Part shown: positions 26,867-35,450 of the stretch, one piece after another | Layout: every line of letters starts with the position of its first letter | Position numbering within the stretch: position 1 is the stretch's first letter | DNA from: Bacillota bacterium | GTDB lineage: Bacteria > Bacillota > Clostridia > Peptostreptococcales > Anaerovoracaceae | Direction: 5' to 3' | Assembly: GCA_017432345.1 (NCBI GenBank) | Contig: JAFRJI010000024.1 | Location: 50,092-114,091, forward strand | Length of the DNA stretch: 64,000 nucleotides | Made by a program: the position numbers and the translations under genes | Notes under the pieces: generated by a model | Databases searched by the model: none | What the model saw: only the letters and a program-made list of their open reading frames with translations | Told to the model about the DNA's origin: nothing

Positions 26867-29407
26867 TTATCCAAACTCCTCCTGGTTATTTATCTCAACA
26901 TCGCTCCATGCTGTATATCTATCCTGACGCCGTTCGTAGATCGCGGCCAGCCCGTCGGTCTGCGTGATCGGACGGTTGTCCGCCGGCAATTCTTCCAAAG
27001 GCCGCTTCAGGTAGACCACGTAGCCGTTCGCTCTCAGAATGTCCCGGTTTTCGTCCCGCTCGACGATTCCGCCGCCGGTGGCGAGCACAAAGCCCTTTGC
27101 CGTATTCTGCCGGGCCGGATCGCGGAGGATCTGCTTCAGCGTTTCGGTCTCGATGGTCCGGAAGACGCCTTCTCCCTCGCTGCGGATGATGTCTTCCGGC
27201 GTGCGGCCGGTGGCATCCTGAATCGCTTCGTCGAGATCGACGAAGGTCCGGCCGGTCTTCTGTGCGAGAATTTTGCCGATGGTGGTCTTGCCGCTGCCCG
27301 GCATGCCGATCAGGACGATGTGCTGCAGTCCCTTCCGCATGATTTCGATGACCTTTCTGGTCCGTTCTTCCGGAACCGGTCTGCCGGTAAAGAGCCGGGC
27401 CGCTTCCGCCGCCTGTGCCACCAGCATGGCCAATCCGCCAAAGGCCGGGATGCCCCGTGCTTCCGCGTCCAGCATCAACTGCGTCCTTAGCGGGTTATAG
27501 ATCACATCGAAAACAGCGCGGCACTGCGGAAACAGTACCAGATCGATCGGCGCGACGCCTACGTCCGGGAACATTCCCACCGGCGTCGCGTTGACGATGA
27601 TCTCCGCGTCTGCGTGTCGATCGAGGTTGTCGTAGTTATTTTCTCCTTTTCGGGAGATGTTGATGATCGGATCCGCGCCCAGGTCTTTCAGTACGTTGAT
27701 GACGGTCCCCGAAACGCCGCCACTGCCCAGCACGAGGGTCTTTGCCCCGTTGATATCGATTCCGGAAGTCTCGATGGTGTAACGGAATCCGGCATAATCC
27801 GTGTTGTCGCCGTAGAGCGTGCCGTCTTCGCGGCACACGATGGTGTTCACGCTCCGGCAGGTCGCCGCCCGGTTCGAGATCTCGCTGCAGTACGGGATCA
27901 CTGCACGCTTGTACGGCATGGTCACGCTGATGCCCCGGAACGTTCCGCTGCTCATGAATGCGTCCAGCTGTTCTTCCGTCCGGTCGAATACGCCGTATTC
28001 ATAGCCGCCCAGCAATTTATGGACCTGCGGCGAATGGCTGTGCGTCAGGTTTTTTCCGAGCAAGCCGAACACGTGCCGGTGCTCCTGCTGGAACGCGCGG
28101 CTTTCGGCCAGGATCGCTTCGAAATCCGCCCGTATGTGCGCTTTCGTTTCTTCCTTGCAAAGCCCTTCGATTCCATCCAGCAGTTCGCTTTCGCGGTTGC
28201 TGTCCAGGATCGGCAGGCCGTATCGTTCTTTGTACCGGATCACGTCGCGTGCGACGTCGAACCGTTCTTCCAAAAGCTCCACGAGCTCCCGGTCGATGGC
28301 GTCGATGCGATCGCGGCACGCGGAAAGGTCTGATTCGGACGTTCCCGTTCCGGATTTTTTTTCTTCGATTGCTACAGCGCCGGTGAACCGCCCTTCTTCC
28401 ATCAGCAGGTCGCCGATGGCGATGGCGGCTGCCGCTTCAATGCACGGCAATGCCCGCGGCACGATGCACGGGTCGTGGCGGCCTTTGACCTGCAGCTTGG
28501 TTTCTGTCATCTGCTTCAGGTCTACGCTGTCCTGCTCCAACGCGATGGACGGCGTCGGCTTCATGGCCGTGCGGAAAACGATCGGCATTCCGGACGATAG
28601 TCCGCCCAAAATCCCGCCGTGATGATTGGTCTTCGTCCGGACCTGCCCGTCCTCGATGCAGTAAGGGTCGTTGTTTTCGGAACCCTTCATGTTTGCCGCG
28701 GCAAATCCCTCACCGAATTCGATGCCTTTTACCGCCGGCACCGCAAATACCGCCTGGCAGATCCGGCTCTCGATATTTCCGAATAACGGGCTTCCGACAC
28801 CTGCCGGAAGCCCGGTGATTTCACATTCGATGATGCCGCCGATGGAGTCGCCGGCTTCTTTGGTCCGGGCGATGAGATCTTTCATCGCCTCCGGGAACTC
28901 TGCGCCGGCATTCTCGATCCCGCCGATGGATGCGATGCGGGCATTGATCTTGACGCCCGTTTCTTCCAGCCACTGCAGGAAGATCCCGCCCGCCACGCAA
29001 AGCGGTGCGGTCATGCGCGCGGAAAACGCTCCCCCGCCGGATGCGATCCGGCCGTATTTGACCCACGCGGGATAATCCACATGTCCCGGCCGCGGTACCG
29101 TTGCTGTATTCTCGTAGTCGTCCGGACGGACGTCGGTGTTCTCAATCACGGCCTCCAGTATCGTACCGTCGGTCTCGACGGCTGCGCCCTTTTGCCGCAC
29201 GCCTGATAGGAAGACCGGCACATCCGGTTCTTTCCGCTGGGTGGACCAAGCATTCCGACCCGGTGCCCGGCGCTCCAGGAACTGCTGCAGCTTTTGCAGA
29301 TCGATGCGCTTGCCCGCCGGCAGTCCCTCGATCTTTACGCCGACGCGCTCCGCGTGGGATTCTCCGTAGATCTCAATATATATCTTTTCTCCAAAGGTCA
29401 CAGCCAC
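26867..29407 (-). CDS. Four-domain fusion: chorismate synthase – chorismate mutase – shikimate dehydrogenase – shikimate kinase
   Basis: The protein has 846 residues in four recognisable parts. Chorismate synthase AroC spans about 1-350 (YGESH at 14-18, ENTDVRP, RPGHVDYPAWVKYG, NHHGGILGGLSSG). An AroQ-class chorismate mutase spans about 360-440 (ACRDRIDAIDRELVELLEER, with VIRYKERYGLPILD). Shikimate dehydrogenase AroE spans about 445-690 (catalytic Lys500 in SVTMPYK, Asp537 in GDNTDY, NADP loop GSGGVSGT 561-568). Shikimate kinase AroK spans about 695-846 (Walker A GMPGSGKT 701-708, Arg750, GGG 778-780). It could perform the AroE, AroK, AroC and mutase steps; aroA supplies EPSP synthase separately. 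The start overlaps the aroA stop by 10 nt. All key residues I checked are present, so all four parts look active. Confidence 0.93.
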   Translation of the reverse strand: MAVTFGEKIYIEIYGESHAERVGVKIEGLPAGKRIDLQKLQQFLERRAPGRNAWSTQRKEPDVPVFLSGVRQKGAAVETDGTILEAVIENTDVRPDDYENTATVPRPGHVDYPAWVKYGRIASGGGAFSARMTAPLCVAGGIFLQWLEETGVKINARIASIGGIENAGAEFPEAMKDLIARTKEAGDSIGGIIECEITGLPAGVGSPLFGNIESRICQAVFAVPAVKGIEFGEGFAAANMKGSENNDPYCIEDGQVRTKTNHHGGILGGLSSGMPIVFRTAMKPTPSIALEQDSVDLKQMTETKLQVKGRHDPCIVPRALPCIEAAAAIAIGDLLMEEGRFTGAVAIEEKKSGTGTSESDLSACRDRIDAIDRELVELLEERFDVARDVIRYKERYGLPILDSNRESELLDGIEGLCKEETKAHIRADFEAILAESRAFQQEHRHVFGLLGKNLTHSHSPQVHKLLGGYEYGVFDRTEEQLDAFMSSGTFRGISVTMPYKRAVIPYCSEISNRAATCRSVNTIVCREDGTLYGDNTDYAGFRYTIETSGIDINGAKTLVLGSGGVSGTVINVLKDLGADPIINISRKGENNYDNLDRHADAEIIVNATPVGMFPDVGVAPIDLVLFPQCRAVFDVIYNPLRTQLMLDAEARGIPAFGGLAMLVAQAAEAARLFTGRPVPEERTRKVIEIMRKGLQHIVLIGMPGSGKTTIGKILAQKTGRTFVDLDEAIQDATGRTPEDIIRSEGEGVFRTIETETLKQILRDPARQNTAKGFVLATGGGIVERDENRDILRANGYVVYLKRPLEELPADNRPITQTDGLAAIYERRQDRYTAWSDVEINNQEEFG

Positions 29408-30663
29408 TGCAGTTTCCCTCCCAGTTTCTGATAATCCTCAAAAAATCGCGGATACGATTTGTTCACCGCTGTTGCCCCTTTGATGGTGATCGGCTCCGCA
29501 GCGATGCAGGCTGCGGCGGCCGCCATCATGACGATCCGGTGGTCGCCGAACGAGTCCGCCGTCCCGCCGGTCAGTCTCCCCTTGGAGCGGGTCGTCAGCG
29601 ATGTTTCTGTTTCTGTGATATCTGCGCCGAGGCCCGACAAGACTTCAGCTGCCGCATGCAGGCGGTCGCTTTCTTTGAAGCGCAAACGCCCCGCGTTGAT
29701 GATGTTCGTGATGCTGCCCGCCGGTCGGCCGCAGGAAAGGACGGCCAGCGCCGGTACCAGATCCGGCACATCGGCTGCGTCGATGTCTATCTCTGCCGTG
29801 CCCGCTGCCAGCATCTGTTCAGCGATGGTCACCACCGCCTTGTCGCCCTGGGCGGACGCCGGGTCCAGTCCTTGACAAACGATATGGCCGCCCGCCTCAC
29901 GCAGGCGCAGCATGGCGTCCATCACGATCCAGAACGCCGCATTGGACCAATCCCCTTCGATTTGCTCCAGCGCCGCGGCCGGAAGATGGTATGCCTGCCC
30001 GCCCGAAACAGAAAATATCGTTTCGGTTTTTGTTTCCGTTAATGATTCTCTTTCGTCTATCCGTATACCCGCTTCACGCAGCACCTGCAGCGTCAAGTCG
30101 ACATACGGCCGGGACTGCAGCCGCCCTTCGACGACGATCTCGCTGTCCTCTTTCACCAACGGCAGCGCCATCAGCAGCCCTGTCACGTACTGGGAAGAAA
30201 CGTCGCCCGGCAGACGGAACGTTCCGCCGGTCAGCCGGCCGCTCAGATGTTTCGGATTTCTTCCTTCTACCTTGCAGCCGTGTTCCGCCAGGCATTCCAG
30301 GAGCGGCTCCATCGGCCGGTCCGGAAGCCTTCCCTGACACACAAAATCGCTCTCGATCCCCAGCGCGCCGGCAAGCGGCAGCAGGAACCGGAGCGTGGAG
30401 CCGCTCTCCCCACACGGAAGAACGCAGTCCGCAACGATGCGGTCCCCGGCGGAGCCGGACTGCCGCAGCGCGGTGCATAGTCTTTGCAGACAGATTTTCG
30501 TCGCGGTGATGTCGTCCGACAGCTCGTCACACACACCGTCCAAATCCAACCCGGACAAAAAACCCGCGATCAGAATTCGGTGCGCCGCGGATTTTGAAGC
30601 AATGGCATCGACGGTCCCGCCGTCTGGTGCTTTTGTGATAAGGATATCGTTCATCGGCTTCAT
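29398..30663 (-). CDS. aroA: 3-phosphoshikimate 1-carboxyvinyltransferase (EPSP synthase)
   Basis: The protein has 421 residues from the ATG at 30663, which overlaps the aroF stop (ATGA). Longer in-frame starts read through aroF and give arginine-rich nonsense. Motifs are IASKSAAHRILIAG at the N-terminus, the PEP-binding CGESGSTLRFLLPLAG near 90, and KESDRLHAAAEVL and FGDHRIVM near the C-terminus. It joins PEP to shikimate-3-phosphate. It is the middle gene of the aroF–aroA–aroC/CM/E/K operon. Confidence 0.95.
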   Translation of the reverse strand: MKPMNDILITKAPDGGTVDAIASKSAAHRILIAGFLSGLDLDGVCDELSDDITATKICLQRLCTALRQSGSAGDRIVADCVLPCGESGSTLRFLLPLAGALGIESDFVCQGRLPDRPMEPLLECLAEHGCKVEGRNPKHLSGRLTGGTFRLPGDVSSQYVTGLLMALPLVKEDSEIVVEGRLQSRPYVDLTLQVLREAGIRIDERESLTETKTETIFSVSGGQAYHLPAAALEQIEGDWSNAAFWIVMDAMLRLREAGGHIVCQGLDPASAQGDKAVVTIAEQMLAAGTAEIDIDAADVPDLVPALAVLSCGRPAGSITNIINAGRLRFKESDRLHAAAEVLSGLGADITETETSLTTRSKGRLTGGTADSFGDHRIVMMAAAAACIAAEPITIKGATAVNKSYPRFFEDYQKLGGKLQWL

Positions 30664-31661
30664 GCCAGCGCTTCCCTGACTTTCGCGACTTTGGCGGAGA
30701 GTTTTGCGAACTGGGCCGGCGTCAGCGACTGGGCCCCGTCGCACAGTGCCCGTTCCGGATCGTTGTGGACTTCGATCATGAGTCCGTCCGCGCCTGCGGC
30801 GACCGCGGCCAGCGCCATCGGCTCGACCAGAGAGGCTTTGCCCGTCGCGTGGCTCGGGTCGACGATGATCGGCAGATGCGTGTGTTCCCGCAGCACCGGG
30901 ATCGCGGAAAGATCCAGCGTGTTTCTCGTATATTTTTCGAAGGTCCGAATGCCCCGCTCGCATAAAATGACGTTTTTATTGCCTTCGGACATGATGTATT
31001 CAGCGCTCATCAGCAGTTCTTTCAGCGTACTGCCGAGCCCGCGTTTCAGGAGGACCGGCTTGCTGGTCCGGCCGACCGCTTTCAGAAGCTCAAAATTCTG
31101 CATGTTCCGCGCACCGATCTGGATCACGTCCACGTTCTCGAACAGCGGCAGGTGGTTGACGTTTATGATCTCCGACACGATCGGCATTCCCGTCTCTTCT
31201 TTCGCCTTCCGCAAAAGCTCCAGCCCCTCGGCCTTCATTCCCTGGAAATCGTAAGGCGAAGTCCGCGGCTTGAACGCGCCGCCGCGAAGGAGCGCGGCGC
31301 CGGCCAGACTGACGCTTCGGGCGACCTCCAGGATCTGCTTTTCGGATTCCACGGAGCATGGTCCCGCGATCATTGCAAAATTCCCGCCGCCGATCCGGAC
31401 GTCTCCGATGGATACCACGGTGTCCTCCGGATGGAACTTGCGGCTGGCTTCTTTGTATACTTCTGTTACCCTGGTCACTTGTTCAACGAAATCCAGCGAA
31501 TCGATCAGGCCTTCATCAATCTGGGAAGTGTCCCCGACCAGGCCCAGCACCGTCTGGTATTCGCCTTCTGAAACGTGGACCTCAAGACCCCGGGCTTCGA
31601 GCCACTGGATCAGGTCGTCCCGCTGCTGTTTCGTTGCATTTTTCTTCAATATAGTGATCAT
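30660..31661 (-). CDS. aroF: 3-deoxy-7-phosphoheptulonate synthase
   Basis: The 333-residue protein has an N-terminal ferredoxin-like regulatory domain (about 1-70), as in the Thermotoga/Clostridia AroF type. A type I beta DAHP synthase barrel follows, with AGPCSVES near 98, GGAFKPRTSPYDFQG, the IQIGARNMQNFELLK block and the metal site PSHATG near 275. It condenses PEP with erythrose-4-phosphate, the committed step of aromatic synthesis. The N-terminal domain usually mediates tyrosine or phenylalanine feedback. The operon lacks aroB and aroD/aroQ, which must lie elsewhere. Confidence 0.95.
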   Translation of the reverse strand: MITILKKNATKQQRDDLIQWLEARGLEVHVSEGEYQTVLGLVGDTSQIDEGLIDSLDFVEQVTRVTEVYKEASRKFHPEDTVVSIGDVRIGGGNFAMIAGPCSVESEKQILEVARSVSLAGAALLRGGAFKPRTSPYDFQGMKAEGLELLRKAKEETGMPIVSEIINVNHLPLFENVDVIQIGARNMQNFELLKAVGRTSKPVLLKRGLGSTLKELLMSAEYIMSEGNKNVILCERGIRTFEKYTRNTLDLSAIPVLREHTHLPIIVDPSHATGKASLVEPMALAAVAAGADGLMIEVHNDPERALCDGAQSLTPAQFAKLSAKVAKVREALA

Positions 31662-31761
31662 GGTCGTCTCCTGTGTTTTCGCGATTAAAGTCTATACTTG
31701 TATTATGATAAATCGGCGCCCTAAAGTCAAAGAAAAACATGTTTCAGAGCGCATTTTGTGG

Positions 31762-31767
31762 TACACT
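31762..31767 (+). promoter_or_regulatory. Extended -10 promoter of the ferritin gene
   Basis: TTTTGTGG-TACACT on the plus strand about 50 nt before the ATG at 31817. Confidence 0.5.
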
Positions 31768-31816
31768 GTTTCCAGAAAGAAGAATAAAAAAGCACATCAA
31801 ATAAAAGGAGGAGCCT

Positions 31817-32332
31817 ATGTTATCCAAAAACGTAAGAGACCTGCTCAACGCACAGGTCAACGCCGAATTCTACTCGGCCTATCTGTATCTCGATTTTTCC
31901 AACTTCTATAAAGATGAGGGACTGGACGGCTATTCCAACTGGTACATGATTCAGGCGCAGGAAGAGCGCGACCACGCGATGCTGTTCATCCAGTACCTGC
32001 AGCAGAATGGTGAAGCCGTTGTTCTGGAAGCCATCGACAAGCCGGACAAGGAACTTAAGAACTTCATCGATCCGCTGAATTTCGGCGCAGAGCACGAACG
32101 CCACGTGACCGACCTGATCAACAACATCTATGCGGCAGCTTATGAAGAAAAGGACTTCCGTACGATGCAGTTCCTCGACTGGTTCGTCAAGGAGCAGGCT
32201 GAAGAAGAAGACAATGCGGACGACAACATCAAGAAGTTCGAACTGTTTGGCAGCGACAGCAAGGGCCTGTACATGCTGGACAGCGAGATGCAGTCCAGAG
32301 TCTACACGGCACCGTCCCTGACACTCGATTAA
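31817..32332 (+). CDS. ftnA: Ferritin
   Basis: The 171-residue four-helix protein has bacterial ferritin motifs. NAEFYSAYLYL holds the first ferroxidase Glu, QAQEERDHAMLF the Glu-x-x-His site, and the final-helix region EQAEEEDNADD follows. No haem-binding Met of bacterioferritin is evident. It stores iron as a 24-mer and lowers oxidative stress in anaerobes. The ribosome site is AAAGGAGGAG. It is monocistronic with a shared terminator. Confidence 0.95.
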   Translation: MLSKNVRDLLNAQVNAEFYSAYLYLDFSNFYKDEGLDGYSNWYMIQAQEERDHAMLFIQYLQQNGEAVVLEAIDKPDKELKNFIDPLNFGAEHERHVTDLINNIYAAAYEEKDFRTMQFLDWFVKEQAEEEDNADDNIKKFELFGSDSKGLYMLDSEMQSRVYTAPSLTLD

Positions 32333-32336
32333 TTAC

Positions 32337-32385
32337 AAAACCGTCAATGCCCTGCACGATCGCTGACGTTGGCGGTTTTTTATTT
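32337..32385. terminator. Bidirectional terminator between ferritin and tilS
   Basis: AAAACCGTCAA pairs with TTGGCGGTTTT (one G-U pair) with a T-run on the plus side. The genes converge. Confidence 0.8.
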
Positions 32386-32400
32386 GCGTTTTTATTGATT

Positions 32401-33429
32401 TCACTTGCTGATCCGGACTTTGCCGGCGGCGACTTTGAGCCGGTAGCTGTGCGGGAATTCCACGACCTTCGGGCCCTGTTTGACGCGGATGATCTTATCC
32501 GCCGCTTCCAGGCGCTCCGCCGTGATGTTCTGCTCCAGCCCGACCTCCGCAAAAGCCTTCAGCAGCACGCGGTGTTCGATGGCCGGGTGAAGCGCCGCCA
32601 ATCCGACGCGGTCCAGTACGACCTCGGCGCCTGCATCTGCCTCGGCAGCGTCCGTCTCTTCCACCAGCACGTGCTCATAGGCCATCTGCGCCTGCTGCCA
32701 GATATAATCTTTGTCGGCCGCTGCGATGTGCCCGAGCCGGACCAAACTTTCTTTCATATTCTCATTGTACTTGCTTTCCAGATATGGCAGAAGCTCCAGA
32801 CGGATGCGGTTCCGCGCGTAGATCGCTTCGTTATTGGTGTGATCCGTTACAGGATCTAAGCCTTTTGCAGCGCAGTACGCCTCGATGTCCTCCCGATAAA
32901 CGTCGAGGAGCGGCCGGATGACGCAGATGCCGCGCTCGTATCGTTTATAGGCAATGCCTGCCAGCCCGTCCGTGCCCGTTCCGCGCAGGATCCGGAAGAG
33001 AATCGTTTCCGCCTGATCGTTGGCGTTCTGGGCAACCGCGATCTTGACCGACGCCGTCCCGTCCGCCTCCAGAATCTCCATGGCCGTCTCGTAGAACGCA
33101 TCGTAGCGCGCCTTGCGGCCGGCCTCTTCGCTGGTCATGCCCAGTTCTTTCGCCAGCGCGTTGCAGTCGACGACGACGCTCTTGCACTGCAGCCCGTTCT
33201 TTTCGCAAAGCCCTTCGACATAGGCCTGATCCCGTTCGGCGTCCCCCGGACGGAACTGGTGGTTGACGTGGACCGGATGGATCGTCAGATCCATGGAACC
33301 GGCGATTCTGAGGAGCAGATCGAACAGGCAGACCGAATCCGGCCCGCCCGAAAGCCCGATGACGATGTGGTCACCGGTTTCGATCAAATCGTATGCAGTT
33401 ATCGTTTCAAGGAATGGTTTCTTTAACAT
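32401..33429 (-). CDS. tilS: tRNA(Ile)-lysidine synthetase, short form
   Basis: The 342-residue protein has the PP-loop ATP site GLSGGPDSVCLFDLL near 24-38 and the HVNHQFRPGDAERD block. The conserved SEEAGRKARYDAFYE and GTGTDGLAGI regions follow. It lysidinylates C34 of tRNA-Ile(CAU). The usual ~430-470-residue proteins have a complete C-terminal domain; here only a short remnant follows the middle domain, as in known shorter TilS proteins. It is separated from its common partner ftsH, which lies at 20.8-23.1 kb. Confidence 0.9.
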   Translation of the reverse strand: MLKKPFLETITAYDLIETGDHIVIGLSGGPDSVCLFDLLLRIAGSMDLTIHPVHVNHQFRPGDAERDQAYVEGLCEKNGLQCKSVVVDCNALAKELGMTSEEAGRKARYDAFYETAMEILEADGTASVKIAVAQNANDQAETILFRILRGTGTDGLAGIAYKRYERGICVIRPLLDVYREDIEAYCAAKGLDPVTDHTNNEAIYARNRIRLELLPYLESKYNENMKESLVRLGHIAAADKDYIWQQAQMAYEHVLVEETDAAEADAGAEVVLDRVGLAALHPAIEHRVLLKAFAEVGLEQNITAERLEAADKIIRVKQGPKVVEFPHSYRLKVAAGKVRISK

Positions 33430-33472
33430 AGTCCCATGTTATCACATTTTTGTGAATTGTACGATGGGAAAC

Positions 33473-33501
33473 TTTACGGTCTTTCGGCGCTTTGATATAA
33501 T
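33473..33501 (+). promoter_or_regulatory. Promoter of the zinc-ribbon genes
   Basis: TTTACG (33473-33478), 17-nt spacer and TATAAT (33496-33501), with TGA in front of the -10. Confidence 0.65.
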
Positions 33502-33525
33502 CGTTCTCAAAGAAAGGAACACACT

Positions 33526-34104
33526 ATGATCTGTAAGAATTGCGGGGCTGCCATGCCCGATGACGCGACGTTCTGCGGCGAATGTGGCACGAAAGTCGAG
33601 AAAGCAAAAACAAAATCCCCAGCTTTTGCTAAAGCAAAGGCTGACGCGAAACGGTTCAAGATCATTTCGGCCATCCTCGCGGGGCTTTGCATTGTGCTGG
33701 CGATCGGATGGATCGCTACGTCGAACGATCCGTACCGGGACATCGATAATTACGAGAACGATGTGCTGGACGTGGAACGTGCCGGGATCGAATTGACTGG
33801 AACGTATGTGGTCGGAGAAGACGAAGAGCTTCCGGAGGGCCGGTATAATATCTATCCGCCGAAGGGAGAAAGTTATTTCAGCGTTTCCATTTACGCGACG
33901 ACGGAAGATGCCAAGAAAAAATACGACAAGGACGATAACAGCCTGGCCATACAGTACCTCTACTCCCTGACCCGGGGGTACAAGCTCAAGGCGGGGCAGG
34001 TCGTTGTGATCGAATACGACAGCGCCTATTTCGAACTGGTCTCCGAGAGCGGCGAGCCGGCTTCCGAAGAGGCGGCAGATACGGATGAAGCGGCGGATGA
34101 ATGA
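33526..34104 (+). CDS. Zinc-ribbon, single-pass membrane protein
   Basis: The 192-residue protein begins with a treble-clef zinc ribbon (Cys3, Cys6, Cys17, Cys20). A Lys/Ala-rich linker and one membrane helix (about 46-66) follow, then an outer beta-rich domain (about 85-170) with a GRYNIYPPKGESYFSVSI motif. The acidic Ala/Glu/Asp tail may be disordered. Zinc-ribbon plus membrane plus small beta domain is a common Firmicutes layout of unknown role. It probably forms an operon with the next gene (15 nt apart), which also has a zinc ribbon. Confidence 0.75.
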   Translation: MICKNCGAAMPDDATFCGECGTKVEKAKTKSPAFAKAKADAKRFKIISAILAGLCIVLAIGWIATSNDPYRDIDNYENDVLDVERAGIELTGTYVVGEDEELPEGRYNIYPPKGESYFSVSIYATTEDAKKKYDKDDNSLAIQYLYSLTRGYKLKAGQVVVIEYDSAYFELVSESGEPASEEAADTDEAADE

Positions 34105-34119
34105 TAGGGGTTTAGGATC

Positions 34120-34896
34120 ATGAGCAAAAAAAATGAACAAAAATTTGGATGGCCGAAAGCCACAGCGGTCGTGCTGCTGGCGCTATTTGGAGCCTATCTC
34201 ATTTCAAATTATCAGCCGGTCGGATGGATCTTCATCATCGCTATGTTCTGCTTGATTTTTGCAGACCGTTTGCCTGCGCGGTCTTCCAGGAGCCAATCTA
34301 CTGAGTCGAAACACGTAACGGAGAAGCCGGCTTCGAAGGCGGCGGAAGAAACTGTTCCTGACTATGACCCTGCCAATCATGGCAAGCATGTCAAGTGCCC
34401 GTATTGCGGCAAATCGGTTCCGCTGGATATCCGGTTCTGTTTTTTCTGCGGCAAATCGCTGGAGGCATTCAAACAGATACGGGAAGTGCGGCTCCACAGC
34501 CTCGGCGTGATCGACAAGGCGCTGCCAAATGTCGATGCCGAAGCGCCGGGCGGCGATATTCGCGAGATCCGGAAACTGACCGACCAGATTCTGACGAAAT
34601 TCGAAGAAAAGCCGGAACGCGTGGACCATTCCTCCAAATTCATGGAGTACTATCTGCCGAAGGCCGTTTCCGCAATCGAGCACTATGGAGTTTTGTGTTC
34701 TCTGGAGGATCTGGATGAAGATGAGGTTCGGATCAAAGGCCAGATCGAAGATTCTCTCTCCGTGATCGCGGAGGCATTTTCGAATATTCTAAACCGCGTT
34801 TCCACCGAAGGCCTGTTCGACATCTCGGCGGATGTCCGGGTTCTGGAAACGGTATTAAAACAGGACGGCCTCACGGACCCGGAATTCGATCTGTAG
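34120..34896 (+). CDS. Membrane zinc-ribbon protein with XpaC-like C-terminal region
   Basis: The 258-residue protein has two short hydrophobic segments (about 12-27 and 32-47), a polar linker, and a zinc ribbon CPYCGKSVPLDIRFCFFCG near 89-107. An all-helical C-terminal region (about 130-250) has MEYYLPKAVSAIEHYGVL, which resembles XpaC/5-bromo-4-chloroindolyl-phosphate hydrolysis proteins. That family often accompanies TelA-type toxic-anion resistance proteins, but none is nearby. Function unknown. The ribosome site is weak (TTTAGGATC), so coupling to the preceding gene is likely. Confidence 0.7.
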   Translation: MSKKNEQKFGWPKATAVVLLALFGAYLISNYQPVGWIFIIAMFCLIFADRLPARSSRSQSTESKHVTEKPASKAAEETVPDYDPANHGKHVKCPYCGKSVPLDIRFCFFCGKSLEAFKQIREVRLHSLGVIDKALPNVDAEAPGGDIREIRKLTDQILTKFEEKPERVDHSSKFMEYYLPKAVSAIEHYGVLCSLEDLDEDEVRIKGQIEDSLSVIAEAFSNILNRVSTEGLFDISADVRVLETVLKQDGLTDPEFDL

Positions 34897-34916
34897 AGGC
34901 TTAAGATTCTTACGAT

Positions 34917-35450
34917 TTATTCGATATACACGGCGTCGGTCCGCCGGAATCCCTGAATGATGCGCATCGCCCCGGAATAGACCAGGCCGAGAGAATAGAT
35001 GACGACGGCCACCTCTACGGTCTTCAGGAACACGAGGCACAGCGCCGCCATGATCACGTTGATGACGCCATGGCTGAAGCTCAGTTTCCAGGAAGAAGCC
35101 TGCAGACGTTTCGATTCCATCGCCCGCAGGATGTCTATGATCCCGGAGAACCCATGGATCCCGGCCAGATAGAGGACCACAAAAATCAACGGGACATGGT
35201 TCAATGACAAGGTAAAGATACCCAGGTCAAGGATGATGACCGCGCGGTAAAGTACGGATTTGCCGCCCACCATATGCCGCGCCATCGTCGCGTAGTAGAT
35301 CATCGACCGGATGCCGGACAAGAGCAAAGAAAAGCCCAGGATCAGAATAATAATGGAATATACGGAATCCGGATCGACCGCAAAAGAAAGGCCGAACAAA
35401 AGGATGATCAATCCGGTCAGAACGCTGCCGACACGTCTTGCCTTTGTCAT
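34917..35450 (-). CDS. DUF308/HdeD-like membrane protein
   Basis: The 177-residue protein has about six short membrane helices in pairs (LTGLIILLFGLSFAVDP, IIILILGFSLLLSGI and later), the pattern of the HdeD/DUF308 family. HdeD is linked to acid stress in enterobacteria; in Firmicutes the role is unknown. It is the last of three coupled genes. Its ATG overlaps the stop of the DUF6765-like gene (ATGA). Confidence 0.75.
   Translation of the reverse strand: MTKARRVGSVLTGLIILLFGLSFAVDPDSVYSIIILILGFSLLLSGIRSMIYYATMARHMVGGKSVLYRAVIILDLGIFTLSLNHVPLIFVVLYLAGIHGFSGIIDILRAMESKRLQASSWKLSFSHGVINVIMAALCLVFLKTVEVAVVIYSLGLVYSGAMRIIQGFRRTDAVYIE

Noticed and set aside
30664-30963. N-terminal extension of AroA
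   Set aside because: It reads antiphase through aroF and is Arg-rich. The ATG at 30663 overlaps the aroF stop and opens directly on the EPSP synthase fold.
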